From Spodoptera frugiperda (taxonomy: Eukaryota; Arthropoda; Insecta; Lepidoptera; Noctuidae), in contig NC_064229.1 in assembly GCF_023101765.2 (NCBI RefSeq), forward strand, positions 3,042,001 through 3,106,000: 64,000 nucleotides of DNA, given 5' to 3'. The translations under genes were made by a program, and so were the position numbers. The notes beneath the pieces are model-generated. The model searched no databases and was not told the origin of the DNA. It was given only the letters and a program-made list of their open reading frames with translations. Shown piece by piece: positions 41,979-53,548 of this stretch (positions within the stretch are counted from its first letter, which is position 1; each line of letters opens with the position of its first letter).

Positions 41979-42548
41979 ACTGAATCGAGCCAGCTTCATC
42001 GACCGAGGTGATCATTATCGTATTCATTTATATGTAAACACGTGCTAACATTCGGGATACCCATCGAGTATAAACAGTAATGAGTTTCCTGATAAATCTC
42101 GTTAAATTGACGTCACTACTGATTTCGTTGCTGTTTGTCTGGCTACATTAATTTGGGCATCATCGCTGTAGTAATGACGACTGTTCATTAACTCTTTTGT
42201 TTATAGTCGTTGGCCAAAGTGAATTCAAGTTAATGGGTTGGTTATGTTTGTGGAGGATTATCGGGATGCATGATATAGGTTTTGACCAATGAATTGACTA
42301 CTATGTTACTACTGATACTGATTGCACGTATAGACAAAGAGGTATACGATAGTTTCTATTACATTGATGAATATGTGTATTAAAATTGATAGGAAATAAG
42401 GATATTAATGTTAGGTCAAAAGTAGTTTTTGGTGGGAAATATGGATATTAATGTTACGTAGATATATCGCCGTTATGTTAAAAGTTGCTACAAGGTTGAG
42501 TTAATTAGCTTTAACTGGAGTTCTTAAAATCATCTCACTTTTATTACA

Positions 42549-42857
42549 TACAACGTTACGCCTTTTTATCCACGAAGGGGTACACAGAGGTACATGCTAC
42601 GGAACCTAATGCTGCTACATTGTACACCCACTTCTCACTATTTGTGTTATAAGTTCCATGTATTAGGGACTGAGTTTATTGCCATATACCGAGCATAATT
42701 TCAGACTCCGTGCTACTACTGTAAATTGTCAATTTTCAAAAAACCGAAAAACCGAAAAAAGCCCAATAGTGTTTTGCTCGACCCGGGAATCGAAACCCAA
42801 AACCCCTTGTCTGGCAGTCGCACTTGCGACCACTCCACGACGATGTACGAGGCAGTC
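42549..42857 (-). mobile_element. tRNA-derived SINE, nearly full length
   Basis: - strand head near 42857 (GCCTCGTACATCGTCG-type, slightly altered A box), GTTTCGATTCCCGGGTCG B box, and 3' end CGTTGTATG at 42549. Confidence 0.75.
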
Positions 42858-42859
42858 CC

Positions 42860-44410
42860 GATAATGTCTAAAATACCTTACTTTTATTACTTTCAAATAA
42901 ATCACTAATATGGAACATGTTACCCCGGATTTCGTTAAACAGATAGCCAATCTGAACGTTTCATTTACTGAAATACTTTTAATACAATACAAACATAAAA
43001 TCCATCGCACTCAATTACCCATTGTATTTACCCGGCGCTAAGCTTCGTGGAGCTGATAGGTCGCAATCCATTTCTGATTACAGCAGGGATTCAATTGCTG
43101 TATTCCAACAGCGTGGTGTGTCAACACTGTATTCTGCTTCCATACAATGCATTGAGAATTTATAGCAACACAGTGTTGGAATTGGACAGCGGCGGTTAAA
43201 GCTAGATTACAAATACTTTAGTGCCACAATAGAATTTCACAATCGCAATTCAGGTCTGGATGCAATTGGTACGCAATAGAAACGGTATGCTAAAGAGAAG
43301 ATGCCTGGTGGTAGGTACTATATAGGCAAATTGCCTTGACCTACGCTTTAATAGAAATAACGTAGGTACATAAGAAGACAACGAAAATCAATTTCATTAT
43401 ACGTATCATGTGTTATGACTTTATAAACTAAATAACTGAACATGTCAAAGAATTTATGGAACCTTTAAAACGATCAATTTCAAGTAATGATTTTTTTAAA
43501 CGACAACTTTTCTTACATGATACTTTGTGTACCTATTTTAATAATATGTATAAATACAGATACCGTACTTCAATATGATATTTTCTAATTAAAAATTATT
43601 TGCTTACAGATACTTTATACGAATTTTAACATTAAGTTTTTTAGAATTAATACCTATTACACATAGATTCGTACGACAGCGGTATCCAGTCGAGAAGAGC
43701 AAGACCAAACATACATCTAAGCTTATCTACAACTACGCATCACTTTTTGCTATTCATTTTTATAACAATAAGATATTAACCAAAACACCATATTGACGAA
43801 CGAAAAATTCTTTTGTTATTAAACTCGACTGAAATTAGTAAAATTATGCAGAACGACAAACAAGGCGGCTAGACATCCCATATATGATATCTATTCAAAA
43901 AGGCTAAAGGTGATGGCCATTCTTCAGCAATGAAATAACACCACAAGAATAGGAAGAACAGTACAGACGACACGAATTTTATTACAGCAATGTTTTTTAT
44001 TACCAAATCACAACAAAACGAATACATTTTGCAACGAAAAAACGCCTATACGAGATACTGAATTCAGAAACCTTTTCAACCAACAACGTTAATAACTAAA
44101 TTATACACTTTTAACATAGAAATATGCAATAATATGATACTTTTACTTATTATTTCAACGTAAAAGATGATTTACAACGAACTTAAAGACAGCTCGACGC
44201 AGCGATATTTGAAAAAATATGCCATTCTAATTTCGAATAAAGAACATTCATATTTTAAAATCTATGTGGCCAAGAATTTGAGCTCAATGAATGAGGTTTT
44301 ATTTGTTCCTTAATTACGTAAATACTTTTTTATAAGAAAAATAAAGTTTAAAATTAATTTGAATTCGTAAAGGTACCAATTTTGAATGTAGGGGCTACTC
44401 CCAACTGATG
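42860..44410. other. Intergenic, nothing recognised
   Basis: AT-rich. 43095-43195 contains an imperfect inverted pair (ATTCCAACAGCGTGGTG against CAGTGTTGGAAT) that may be an old MITE. Confidence 0.4.
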
Positions 44411-44413
44411 CTT

Positions 44414-44515
44414 GATTCGGAGCTGCGGACAGTTTTACCAGGTCTCCGGCTAGAAAACCAGGATCAAGAATGGGGTGATTTTTAAGAGTCTGACACTCCC
44501 TCTCGCCTCGCTCAA
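44414..44515 (+). repeat. R1-type LINE 3' tail, short
   Basis: CGGAGCTGCGGAC, ACCAGGTCTCCGGC, AAGAGTCTGACACTCCC; the A-tail is lost. Confidence 0.55.
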
Positions 44516-44539
44516 TTTTGAATGTGACCGAATAGGAAT

Positions 44540-45000
44540 ACGTTTTCTGGTATATAATTTTATCTATATCTATACATATAATAAAATCGTAGAAAAGTGC
44601 TGTCTGTACATTGAAAATAAAAATAAAAAAAATAGCAGGGGTTATTGTTATGTCGATGTCGAACCCAAAAATGTAATTAACTTTTTTTTTGTCTGTTTGT
44701 CTGTTTGTCTGTTTGTCTGTTTGTCTGTTTGTCTGTTTGTCTGTTCGTCTGTGCGCGCTAATCTCAGAAACGGCTGATCCGAGTTGGATGCGGTTTTCAC
44801 GAATATATTGTGGGATGCTTAAATTTACATTTAGTGTTTGTTTCATGTCAATCGGTTCATAAATAAAAAAGTTATGTCAAATTAAAGAATTACGTCGAAC
44901 ATTCTATGCTTATACCATTAATCTCCGCAACTATTTGACGGATTTGGTTGAAATTTGGTACAGATATAGTTTAGAACCTTAGAAAGGACATAGATATATT
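44540..45000 (+). repeat. Helitron-like element with TCTGTTTG microsatellite
   Basis: ACATATAATAAAATCGTAG and CTGTCTGTACATTG precede about seven TGTCTGTT units (44691-44752). Then come GCGCGCTAATCTCAG, AACGGCTGATCCGAG and TGACGGATTTGG. The pattern of phrases is that of insect Helitron-like non-autonomous elements. Confidence 0.5.
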
Positions 45001-45008
45001 TTTATTTC

Positions 45009-45041
45009 AAAAATCAAAAAATAAAATAAAAATAAAATAAA

Positions 45042-45101
<60 letters not shown>

Positions 45102-45123
45102 TAAAAATAAAAATAAAAATAAA

Positions 45124-45154
<31 letters not shown>

Positions 45155-45174
45155 TAAAATAAAAATAAAATAAA

Positions 45175-45205
<31 letters not shown>

Positions 45206-45730
45206 TAAAAATAAAAATAAAAATAAAAATAAAATAAAAATAAAATAAAAATAAAATAAAAATAAAAATAAAATAAAAATAAAATAAAAATAAAATAAAA
45301 ATAAAATAAAAATAAAATAAAAATAAAATAAAAATAAAATAAAAATAAAATAAAAATAAAATAAAAATAAAATAAAAATAAAATAAAAATAAAATAAAAA
45401 TAAAATAAAAATAAAATAAAAATAAAATAAAAATAAAATAAAATAAAATAAAAATAAAATAAAAATAAAATAAAAATAAAATAAAAATAAAATAAAAATA
45501 AAATAAAAATAAAATAAAAATAAAATAAAAATAAAAATAAAATAAAAATAAAATAAAAATAAAATAAAAATAAAATAAAAATAAAATAAAAATAAAATAA
45601 AATAAAAATAAAATAAAAATAAAATAAAAATAAAATAAAAATAAAAATAAAATAAAAATAAAATAAAATAAAAATAAAATAAAAAAAATGAAATAAAAAT
45701 AAAATAAAAATAAAATAAAAATAAAATAAT
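45009..45730. repeat. A-rich tandem array of AAAAT and AAAAAT units, about 720 bp
   Basis: Nearly pure mixture of 5-bp and 6-bp units, often alternating as an 11-bp AAAATAAAAAT repeat. Mutations are few and mostly at the right end (45690-45730). The long - strand reading frame across it encodes only Phe, Tyr, Ile and Leu and is an artefact. Confidence 0.95.
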
Positions 45731-45759
45731 ATAAAAATTAAAAAAATAAAAAATTAATT

Positions 45760-46260
45760 TATTCCGGACATACAGCGCCATCTATTGTTCAATTTCGTAC
45801 TTATAGTACGGAATTGAACAATGTCGGGCTGTTCCTATACTCCGTAGATAGATGGCGTTGATCGCGCAATGGTGTAATTACAATTGTTCAGTTCATGTTA
45901 TTGTTTTAATTCATTGGAAATTTGTTTTTACAAAATAGTAAAAAGCAATGAAAAATATAACATAATACAACTTTTAGTACAAAGAAAACGCTCTAACGGA
46001 GTATAGAAAATTCTATGTCGATCGTTACACGACTTCGGTTCATGTTATTATTTTAATTCATCGAAAAAAAGTTAACAAATAGTAAAAGAGTATGAAAAAA
46101 ATTATATCAATATAATTAAACTTTTAGTACAAAGAAAATGCCCGAACGGAGTATAAATAAATAATCCAAGTTGTCTTTATCCTCGATAGATGGCGTTGGG
46201 ATCGAAATAGATTGCGCTATGGTTTTGTTACAATTATTTGGTTGGGTATCGGCCGAGCGC
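45760..46260. repeat. Two diverged direct repeats of about 125 bp
   Basis: 45890-46015 and 46035-46155 share CATGTTATT-TTTTAATTCAT, ACTTTTAGTACAAAGAAAA and ACGGAGTATA. AGATGGCGTT phrases flank both. Probably a tandemly duplicated part of a transposon. Confidence 0.55.
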
Positions 46261-46559
46261 TTCGGTACTATTGTAGAAAATGTGTATTATCAGTCGTATG
46301 ATTATTTGTCTGTAGTGGTCCTGCTGTTTCGTATATTCTAAATTGGTTTCGTTGTATTTGTCAATTAATAAGTTTATTTATTGGGTTTTCCTGGTTTTCT
46401 GGTTAAACTTTTTAACGTAGGTTTAGTTTGATATCGATTATTAGTAGTTACTGTAGTTAGTTTTTTTTTAATAAAATTGTAAGTCTAATTTATAAATTAA
46501 TTAGATTAGATTTAAGTCGTTTCTTTTAAATTATTTAGTTTAAGCTTGGTTATTATAGC

Positions 46560-47243
46560 ATAAAGGATAGGTTCTTGCGTCGCATAGGCCGGGAGCAGAC
46601 ATCGGTGTGTCATCACTGTGATGGTGGTTTGGAGGACACGGCGCAGCATACACTCGAAGAATGTTCTGCATGGGCAGAGCCGCGCCGTGAACTCATTGCA
46701 GTACTCGGCGGTTCAGACCTCTCACTGTCGACTGTTATACAAGCTATGGTCGACAGTGAGAGTGCATGGGACGGAGTCGCTTCCTTCTGTGAACAAGTCA
46801 TGTTGGCAAAGGAAGCGGCTGAAAGGGAGAGGGAATCAAGATCTTTTCCCTCCCGCCGTAGACGCACTAATCGTCAGCGCCGTGAGGCGGCAGCCGATCT
46901 ACGACCTCCATAGGAGAGGCCTGCGGGCGACTGACTAGGGGAGTCAGACGTCCGCTGTATAGGCGAGAGTAGGCGTTAGCGTAGTGTTCCACGCGCGCTA
47001 CTCGAGGAAGGGAAGCAGCCTCCCAGGGCCGCTAACGTGGCGGGACCTGCCGCAAACGTAGCGGTAGGTCGAAGCCTGCCGGGTGCGGTGAATCCGTGAG
47101 GGCAGCCCGGATCACGGCCACAGGCAGTGGAGGAACACCGCGGTGGTTTTAGCCGGTAAGAGTCCGGCACACCCCTCCGTCGTCCCCACGGCGTGGGAAG
47201 TCCATGAGGATTTCCATCGCATTACAAAAAAAAAAAAAAAAAG
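46560..47243 (+). pseudogene. R1-clade LINE, 3' end with poly(A)
   Basis: The open frame 46575-46913 encodes 112 C-terminal residues of an R1-type polyprotein. Its zinc-knuckle is C-x2-C-x8-H-x4-C (CHHCDGGLEDTAQHTLEEC), followed by an Arg/Glu-rich end; it stops at 46911-46913. The 3' UTR is GC-rich (about 310 bp) and finishes GTAAGAGTCCGGCACACC, CCACGGCGTGGGAAG, GATTTCCATCGC and 18 A's. Reverse transcriptase is missing: a 5'-truncated insertion. Its tail is the template for the many short R1-type copies in the window. Confidence 0.75.
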
Positions 47244-47249
47244 GTTCTA

Positions 47250-48060
47250 ATATAATTTCTTTTTTAATTGTTATAAATTCGTAATTCGTAGCTTTCTTTA
47301 GTTTTAAGTTAGTTTTCATCTTAAGTTCGGAAAGATTATAATATTTCTTTAGTTAAAGTCCGTTTTTAAACTATTTTTTCAATGCCCTAAGTGAGTATAC
47401 ATCTATTAAAATCAAACGCAGAGCTCATTATGTTGATTTTTGAAGAGTTCCCTGGAATATCTTCCACATCTCATTTTTGAAAAGATCCCGCGAGATCGGG
47501 AACTCATCATCATCATCATCATCATCAGCCTATAGCTATGGGAACTCTGTGGTTAAAACCAAAAATTTGCCGGAAGTCACTATTCCACGCGAACGAAGTC
47601 GCGGGCAAAAGCTAGTTATGAATATAATCACAATTTATTTAAAGGCATAGTTCCTTTTCCTTCCGCTGAAGTTTCGGGGTGGCGCTTCTGTCAATGTTCA
47701 ATGCCTTACGTTACTTTTTTTCTTTTTAATAAAATTACTTTTAAGATATTTTTAAGTTGTAAATATTTTAGTTTTAGTTATTATTTAGTTAATTTTTAAG
47801 TGCTTGAAGTATATTTAAATAATTGTATTACTTTGAGCAATAAACTAAGTGCAATCAGGATTCAGTGAGTGAACTTGAACTCGTCTACCCTAACTGATTA
47901 ATTATGCATACAAGGTTTTCACATTTAATTAAGAATATTAAAACTCTGATGACGATCAAAATTATTTCAAAATTATTAAAGGGATAACGTGAATATTTTC
48001 GTCGTAATTTAAGCTGTCTTTAAACTTAGTACCTGTTAGAATTTTTTATATTAAGTATTC
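47250..48060. other. Intergenic with a Helitron-like end
   Basis: A (ATC)n microsatellite lies at 47504-47526. 47550-47615 (TTCCACGCGAACGAAGTCG, GCGGGCAAAAGCTAGT) is the typical right end of moth Helitron-like elements. 47690-47850 looks like a LINE tail. Confidence 0.45.
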
Positions 48061-48065
48061 GAGTA

Positions 48066-48490
48066 ATTTTCCACAGATGTGCTATGCTGCATTGCTGTGG
48101 ATGCGTTTGGCTTCCACCAATCATATTCATTGGCACACCCAGCTTAGCACTGGTGGAAATGAACTTTATTTTTAAGTGGGGAAAAATCATCGAATGACTT
48201 TTCTCACCTTGTGCGACCCGAGAGGCGTGTCAGACTCTTACTAACTAAAAACCACCCCGTTCCTACTCCTGCTTTCGAGCCGAAGCCCCGGTAAACTAGG
48301 TAAAGCCTAGGTATGCGGAATACCTTTGAAAACGGGAGGAAGCTTTGAAAACGCACTCACCTGAGCTAAGTGTTTTAAGTGGAAAGATGCGTGCTATAGC
48401 TTTCCTACTATCGATACATCGCATATTCGAGCTGCGCATCTTCCCCGCACAGCTACTTAGCTTAGTATCGGTGGAAACGGTCACATAGTT
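48066..48490. repeat. TTTCCACCAG-type hairpin repeats split by an R1-type tail
   Basis: 48066-48168 has the inverted ends TTTCCAC-AGATGTGCTATGC and GCTTAGCACTGGTGGAAA. 48172-48300 is a - strand R1-type tail (GTGTCAGACTCTTACTAAC, CGTTCCTACTCCTGCTTTC). 48310-48485 resembles 8420-8560 and ends CGGTGGAAAC. Confidence 0.5.
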
Positions 48491-48907
48491 TCATAGTTGT
48501 CATTTCATAGTTAAGTAAAATAGAAACTGTAATTCATGCATAAATCGAACTCATAATACTTTGTACAGAAACCACTGTTCACCAACCTTACATAATAATA
48601 TCTTACCCGTATAGGTAATTGGATTATTCGAATTCCAAATTCTCATTAAAAGGTAAATCTACTTCAATAGATCGAATTTACTCTGGAGTTATATTGGGTA
48701 GTGAAATAAATGAGAATTACGAATGGGTAGTATTTATGTAAAACTGAGCACCTTTTGCCCCGTATCCTATATCTTTATGTCTCGTAAATTTACACCGACT
48801 ATCTCTTTTATTAAGCTACCGACTATTTATTTTATTAAGCTTGGTTATCTACTTTATATAATAAATGTGTGTGTGTGTGGGGATGACGACAAGAAAAACA
48901 ACGATTA

Positions 48908-49190
48908 GTATGTTTTTCGGCTTACTCACATAACTATTTGACGAGGAACTCGACTAGTTTCAAGCCATGGTTTTTTTAGGGGGGAAAATCATCCAATGGC
49001 TTCTCTCGCCATGGGCGAGGCGAATAGTAGTGTCAGACTGTTACTGACTTGAAACCACTCCGTTCATACTCCTGCTTTACGAACCGGAGCCCCGGTAAAC
49101 CCCCTAAGTAGTCCGTAGCTCCGGTTCAAGCCATACTAGAGGCTCATACTCACTTTACTACTTGCGTCAGTAGCAACGGACTGTCGAACG
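48908..49190. mobile_element. MITE interrupted by an R1-type tail with a 10-bp target duplication
   Basis: The MITE begins TTTTTCGGCTTACTCACA and resumes with CATACTAGAGGCTCATAC. The - strand insert is 48969-49124. TTCAAGCCAT occurs on both sides (48959-48968 and 49125-49134). Confidence 0.8.
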
Positions 49191-49199
49191 TGAGCTGTT

Positions 49200-52085
49200 T
49201 CGCAGAATTTGCTCAAAAATATGAGTAACCCGAAAAATATTATCATTAATATAGTATGTCTCACTCACTTATAATATAAACAATCAGCGATGATGTTCAA
49301 AGTCCAATTCAAAAGTTGTTTCTAAGGAGCATAATATATCGGGACCACCACGATTTTCGCCATCTGGTGACAAAAATACGGCGCCCCTATTAAATAAATA
49401 CTTTCCTTAATTTTCCATCTCCTTAATCCAAAATAAACTACCGAGACACAAGCCTTATAAAAGTAAGGAAAGTAGAGAGAAAATTCCACGTGATATATAC
49501 AAGCTCCTATGTAAAGATATATGGCAACCATAAATTGCTTATGGGTTGAAAGAACCAGCCGGCACTAATGCACCTATCCGACTTATGTAGCAGAAACCAT
49601 GCTATGTATCTAAACGATATTTCTTGGTAGCATATTAAAGTAAACCATTTTTATTTTTATTTTTCGAAAAGTAATTTTTGTAGTGACCACTTTTAGGTGA
49701 GAATGATAATTATTAGTGACTCTTGGTACAAAATAAAAAAATATATATATACTCCGCAAGTAACTTTTCAACCTGGGTAAGCGGAATGGTTAAATATGTG
49801 ATATGATGTCTGTTTTGTTTTGTTACTTTTTTATACTACGACGTTGGTAAAAAGCCCATGTTTTACCTGGATGGTAAGTGGTAACGATGGCCTATGAACG
49901 ATCGCAACACTTGGGGCATTACATGTGCCTTGCCGACCCTTAAGAAACCTATTTAATCCCTTCTTGAGGAACCCCATATTGTAGGCCTCTGGGAAAACCT
50001 CTGAGTCTTGCTGAATTCTATACGTATAACAAAATAAAAATCAATTTAAAAAACCCTAATATTAGTAAAAAATAATCACTTCCAACAAAATACATTGCTG
50101 CATTTAAAAGAAATGGTTTAACATGATCGCTATAAAGCTAGCAGTGTACAAGGCGCTTTATGAAAACGTGTCCGTATCGCAACGACTTTTCTCCAAGAGG
50201 TGACGTATCTTCAGTACGGCTTCAGCTTTCGGGCTGGACGGATGTGTGCGGGAACGAGGCGATTTTGTCCCTCAAACTTTTGAATGCAACACACGCGATG
50301 GTATAATTCTATGAAAAAAATAAAAGGTTCAGTGTTTCTGGATTAAAAAGTATTATATAATAACAAGTGTTGTGGTTGACTTGTGTTTTGTTTAAATAAA
50401 TGAAACAGTGATGAAAGAAATATACTTGTTTAATGATGTGTCCCGGAACAACGTTTCGGGGTGTCCCGGTTTAGGTAAATACCCTTTTATTAATTTTCCT
50501 TTTCGTTTCGTAACTTGTAAGTTTTACAAATTGGGGACCGCTTTGAACTCTTTCTTTTTTAAGATCCGATTATCCTTTTTTGTTAGTCTTTTTTAAGAAG
50601 AGTTTAAGGAATTGTGTTGGCTATATTTATAGCAAAAAGGACGCTGCTTTTATATGAGTGGCAGAATAATCATTTTATTTTGGTAATGGTTTGTTTTCAA
50701 CATTGATGTTACAATGAAGTACACAATTTGTGCTAAACTTGATAATCTATCAGAGAGGCTTATAGGCACAAATATAAAATAAGACGATGGTCGTGGAAAA
50801 AATAATAGTACGGCAAAAAGCACCAAAAATTACATTGGAATTGCTAACTGAAATTTATAAAATGATTTCTACAAAAAACGTAAAATACTCAAAAACAACA
50901 ATTATTTTTTTTTCGATTTGAATTTCAAGATGATAATTGATAATCAGTCTTGATTATCAATTATTGGTATTTATTTTTGTATTTCTTAAAAAAAATATTT
51001 TGGGTGTAAAATGTAGATAGAGAGTAGAGAGTAACGAAAAACAGGCCTACGCCATAATGTAGACACACCCAGTTAAAACATTGAAATCGTGGTTTATCAT
51101 ACTCTACTATAACATTGACTATCACACCTATTTTTACGCGTCAATTGGGGTAAGTAAGGGTACCTATTAAGCTATTTATTAAGCACATTTCGACAGTTGT
51201 GTCTTTTTGTTGAAAAAACTGTACATTAGTTTACAATGTTGCTAAAGACAAAATATCAAGCTTCTTAATCTTTATGAGGCTAGGCAGAGGAGTACTAACG
51301 TGTATACAATTTAACGCTCAATTAACATGTTTGATGTAATTAACGTGGGGCCAAATAACGTAGAACAATTTTTAAAATTTTCCAATAACACTTTCGCCGA
51401 CCAGGAATTTTAACTCGAGACCCGTTATTTAACTGTTCCATCTATACCAGTAGTTTGCAAAGTTTTCTGGACTACGACCTATCTAAATTAGGTTCCTAAA
51501 CTCAGTATCCATCTTCGTATTAAACTGTTACCAATATGAAGAATATAATACAGAACGGTTGGTTAGTATGTCTTTTTATAGACAAAACACCCTAAAAATT
51601 CGCTTGCGACCCTTTTTTTTTCGCTGCAAAAAACACATAACGTTTATATCTATAGCGGACATATTTTGACACATTCTACAAAATGCTAAATAAAATTTCA
51701 TCAACATTTTTACATTTAGGATAATATGGGCGAATCGACAACCAAACAATACGTAATACAAACTAAAATACCGTTTATCCAGAATATGATGTCACAAATA
51801 AACTTCTTACAATAAGCCGACGATTCTATACCTACCATTTTAACCAAAAAGGTATGAACTTATAATGCTACAACATAATTTATTCCGAAAGACATAATAG
51901 AATTGTGGAACTATACCTATTATTACCATTATCAGGCATCATTTTCACATTATGATACGATTCTAATATGACTACAAATGTCAAAGATTTTGAATATTTC
52001 GTAACCCTTAACCTTTATGACAATGAATACCTTCCCACGTATATTCAGATAATTCAAGGACCAATATTTGGAACGATAATCTTAC
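49200..52085. other. Intergenic, largely unassigned
   Basis: 49850-50010 is a diverged copy of the GTAAGTGATGATGCGGCC-type LINE tail. No gene, RNA or other repeat was recognised from 50020 to 52085. Confidence 0.4.
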
Positions 52086-52096
52086 AAGACAATATA

Positions 52097-52480
52097 CACA
52101 GTGTAACAAAAAGGGGGTATGCATATCAACTACACGGATTCTAGATAACATAACAAACGATACGGGAAGGGTTTTTTAAACTCATGTTTTCATGGAACGA
52201 AGTTATGAGTTTTTCCAACATTATTTTTTATTTTTCATGCGAATCAAAATTAGATCGGTACTAGGCGATCAAATTTACAGAAGAAATGTTTCGTAATTAG
52301 TGAGTGACCCCTGTTGTGTAGTGACACGTTTGTATGATTTAAAATCAAGAACCATACGACACCAAGTATTTGGTACCAATTTTTTTAAACGTATTTTAAG
52401 CTGAAACTTTGTGTAGAGATTCTATTCAACCTGTATTCTTCAGTGCTTCTTGATGTATACGCGTATTTTGTTACACGTTG
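52097..52480 (-). repeat. MITE (CAACGTGTAAC family), inverted copy
   Basis: Termini CACAGTGTAACAAAAAG and TTACACGTTG with TATA on both sides (52093-52096 and 52481-52484). The interior matches the copies in the GST introns in reverse. Confidence 0.8.
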
Positions 52481-52499
52481 TATAAATACATATACATAT

Positions 52500-53030
52500 A
52501 CTTTACTAGCTGACCCGGCATACTTTGTACCGCCTCAAACATTATTTTACTGCTCCTGTCGCAAATAGTAAAGTGAATATGAGCCTCTAGCATGGTTTGC
52601 TACTAGACGAGTTCCACATCAAATAGTAACAGGAATAAACCGAAAAAATCAAGACCAAAATTTGCCAAATCGGTCCAGCTGTTCTCGAGTTTTAGCTAGG
52701 TTAACGAACAACAATTGATTTTTTATATATACCTATATAAATATTCTTAACTGGTAAACTGATGTTCATATTTTTACTTACATTGCAAAATTCCATGTGG
52801 TACGTACGTATTGTTACAATTTTATGCAAAAAGTACTCGAACTACTTTTTATCCCAACACTGCGTCTTACATGTACGTATAATTTTCTATTAAGCATTGC
52901 AATTTAGTTATTGCCGTACTCAAAGACATTTAATGATTACTGAAACCATTTCTTAGTAACAATTTTGTTCCGAGAACAATTGCTAAGGACTGGGTTAAGT
53001 AACTATCTAATAAATTACTCTGAGTACGGC
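52500..53030. repeat. Helitron-like fragment and GCCGTACTCAGAG MITE
   Basis: 52505-52740 has TAGCTGACCCGGCATAC, GTCCAGCTGTTCTCGAG, with a half of the TGAGCCTCTAGCATGG MITE inside (52575-52640). 52913-53030 is the best GCCGTACTCAAAG/CTCTGAGTACGGC MITE of the window. Confidence 0.55.
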
Positions 53031-53548
53031 GGTTAATCACTAGTTGTTCGATATTAAACATCTAATAAGGTTGATGTAACATTGTCAAAACATTTTCAAA
53101 AGAAAAGTTTGTCTGTATCTTTTTCCTTTTAGAATTGATAAGTAATACTGTAGCTTAGGGATCGTTTCAAAGTTTTCTAATTACCATAAAAGTCAATTAA
53201 AAACAAGACTTACTGAATCGAGTTCTTTTTTTCAGGTGGGAAAAGATATTGAACAGTATGATCTAAATATTTTTTAGTACCTACATCCTACTAATATTGA
53301 ATAATAATGCGAAAGTTTGTATGTCTGTTTGTTACTCCTTCACGTAAAAACGACTGAAGCGAATGGGATGAAATTTTATACATTATAAACGCGATACGCG
53401 GGCGATGCTGTGAGCAAAAACTAGTAAAATATAACGTTACATCCTATAATCCTGTTTTTTGGATGAAAAATGTTTGTTCATATGATTTTTTTTTGTGTGA
53501 TCTTCATAATAGAACTATCACCGCAATTATTACAATATTAAGCTATAG

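Noticed and set aside
44691..44752. Regular TGTCTGTT units considered as a CRISPR-like or regulatory array
   Set aside because: Units of 8 bp with no spacers in a eukaryotic Helitron-like repeat: a plain microsatellite.
44310..44846. 178-codon frame on the - strand
   Set aside because: Crosses an R1-type tail, AT-rich sequence and a TCTGTTTG microsatellite (giving Thr-Asn-Arg-Gln repeats); chance frame.
45014..45781. 255-codon frame on the - strand coding for Phe/Tyr/Ile/Leu
   Set aside because: It is only the translation of the AAAAT/AAAAAT array; a simple repeat without a stop in that frame, not a protein.
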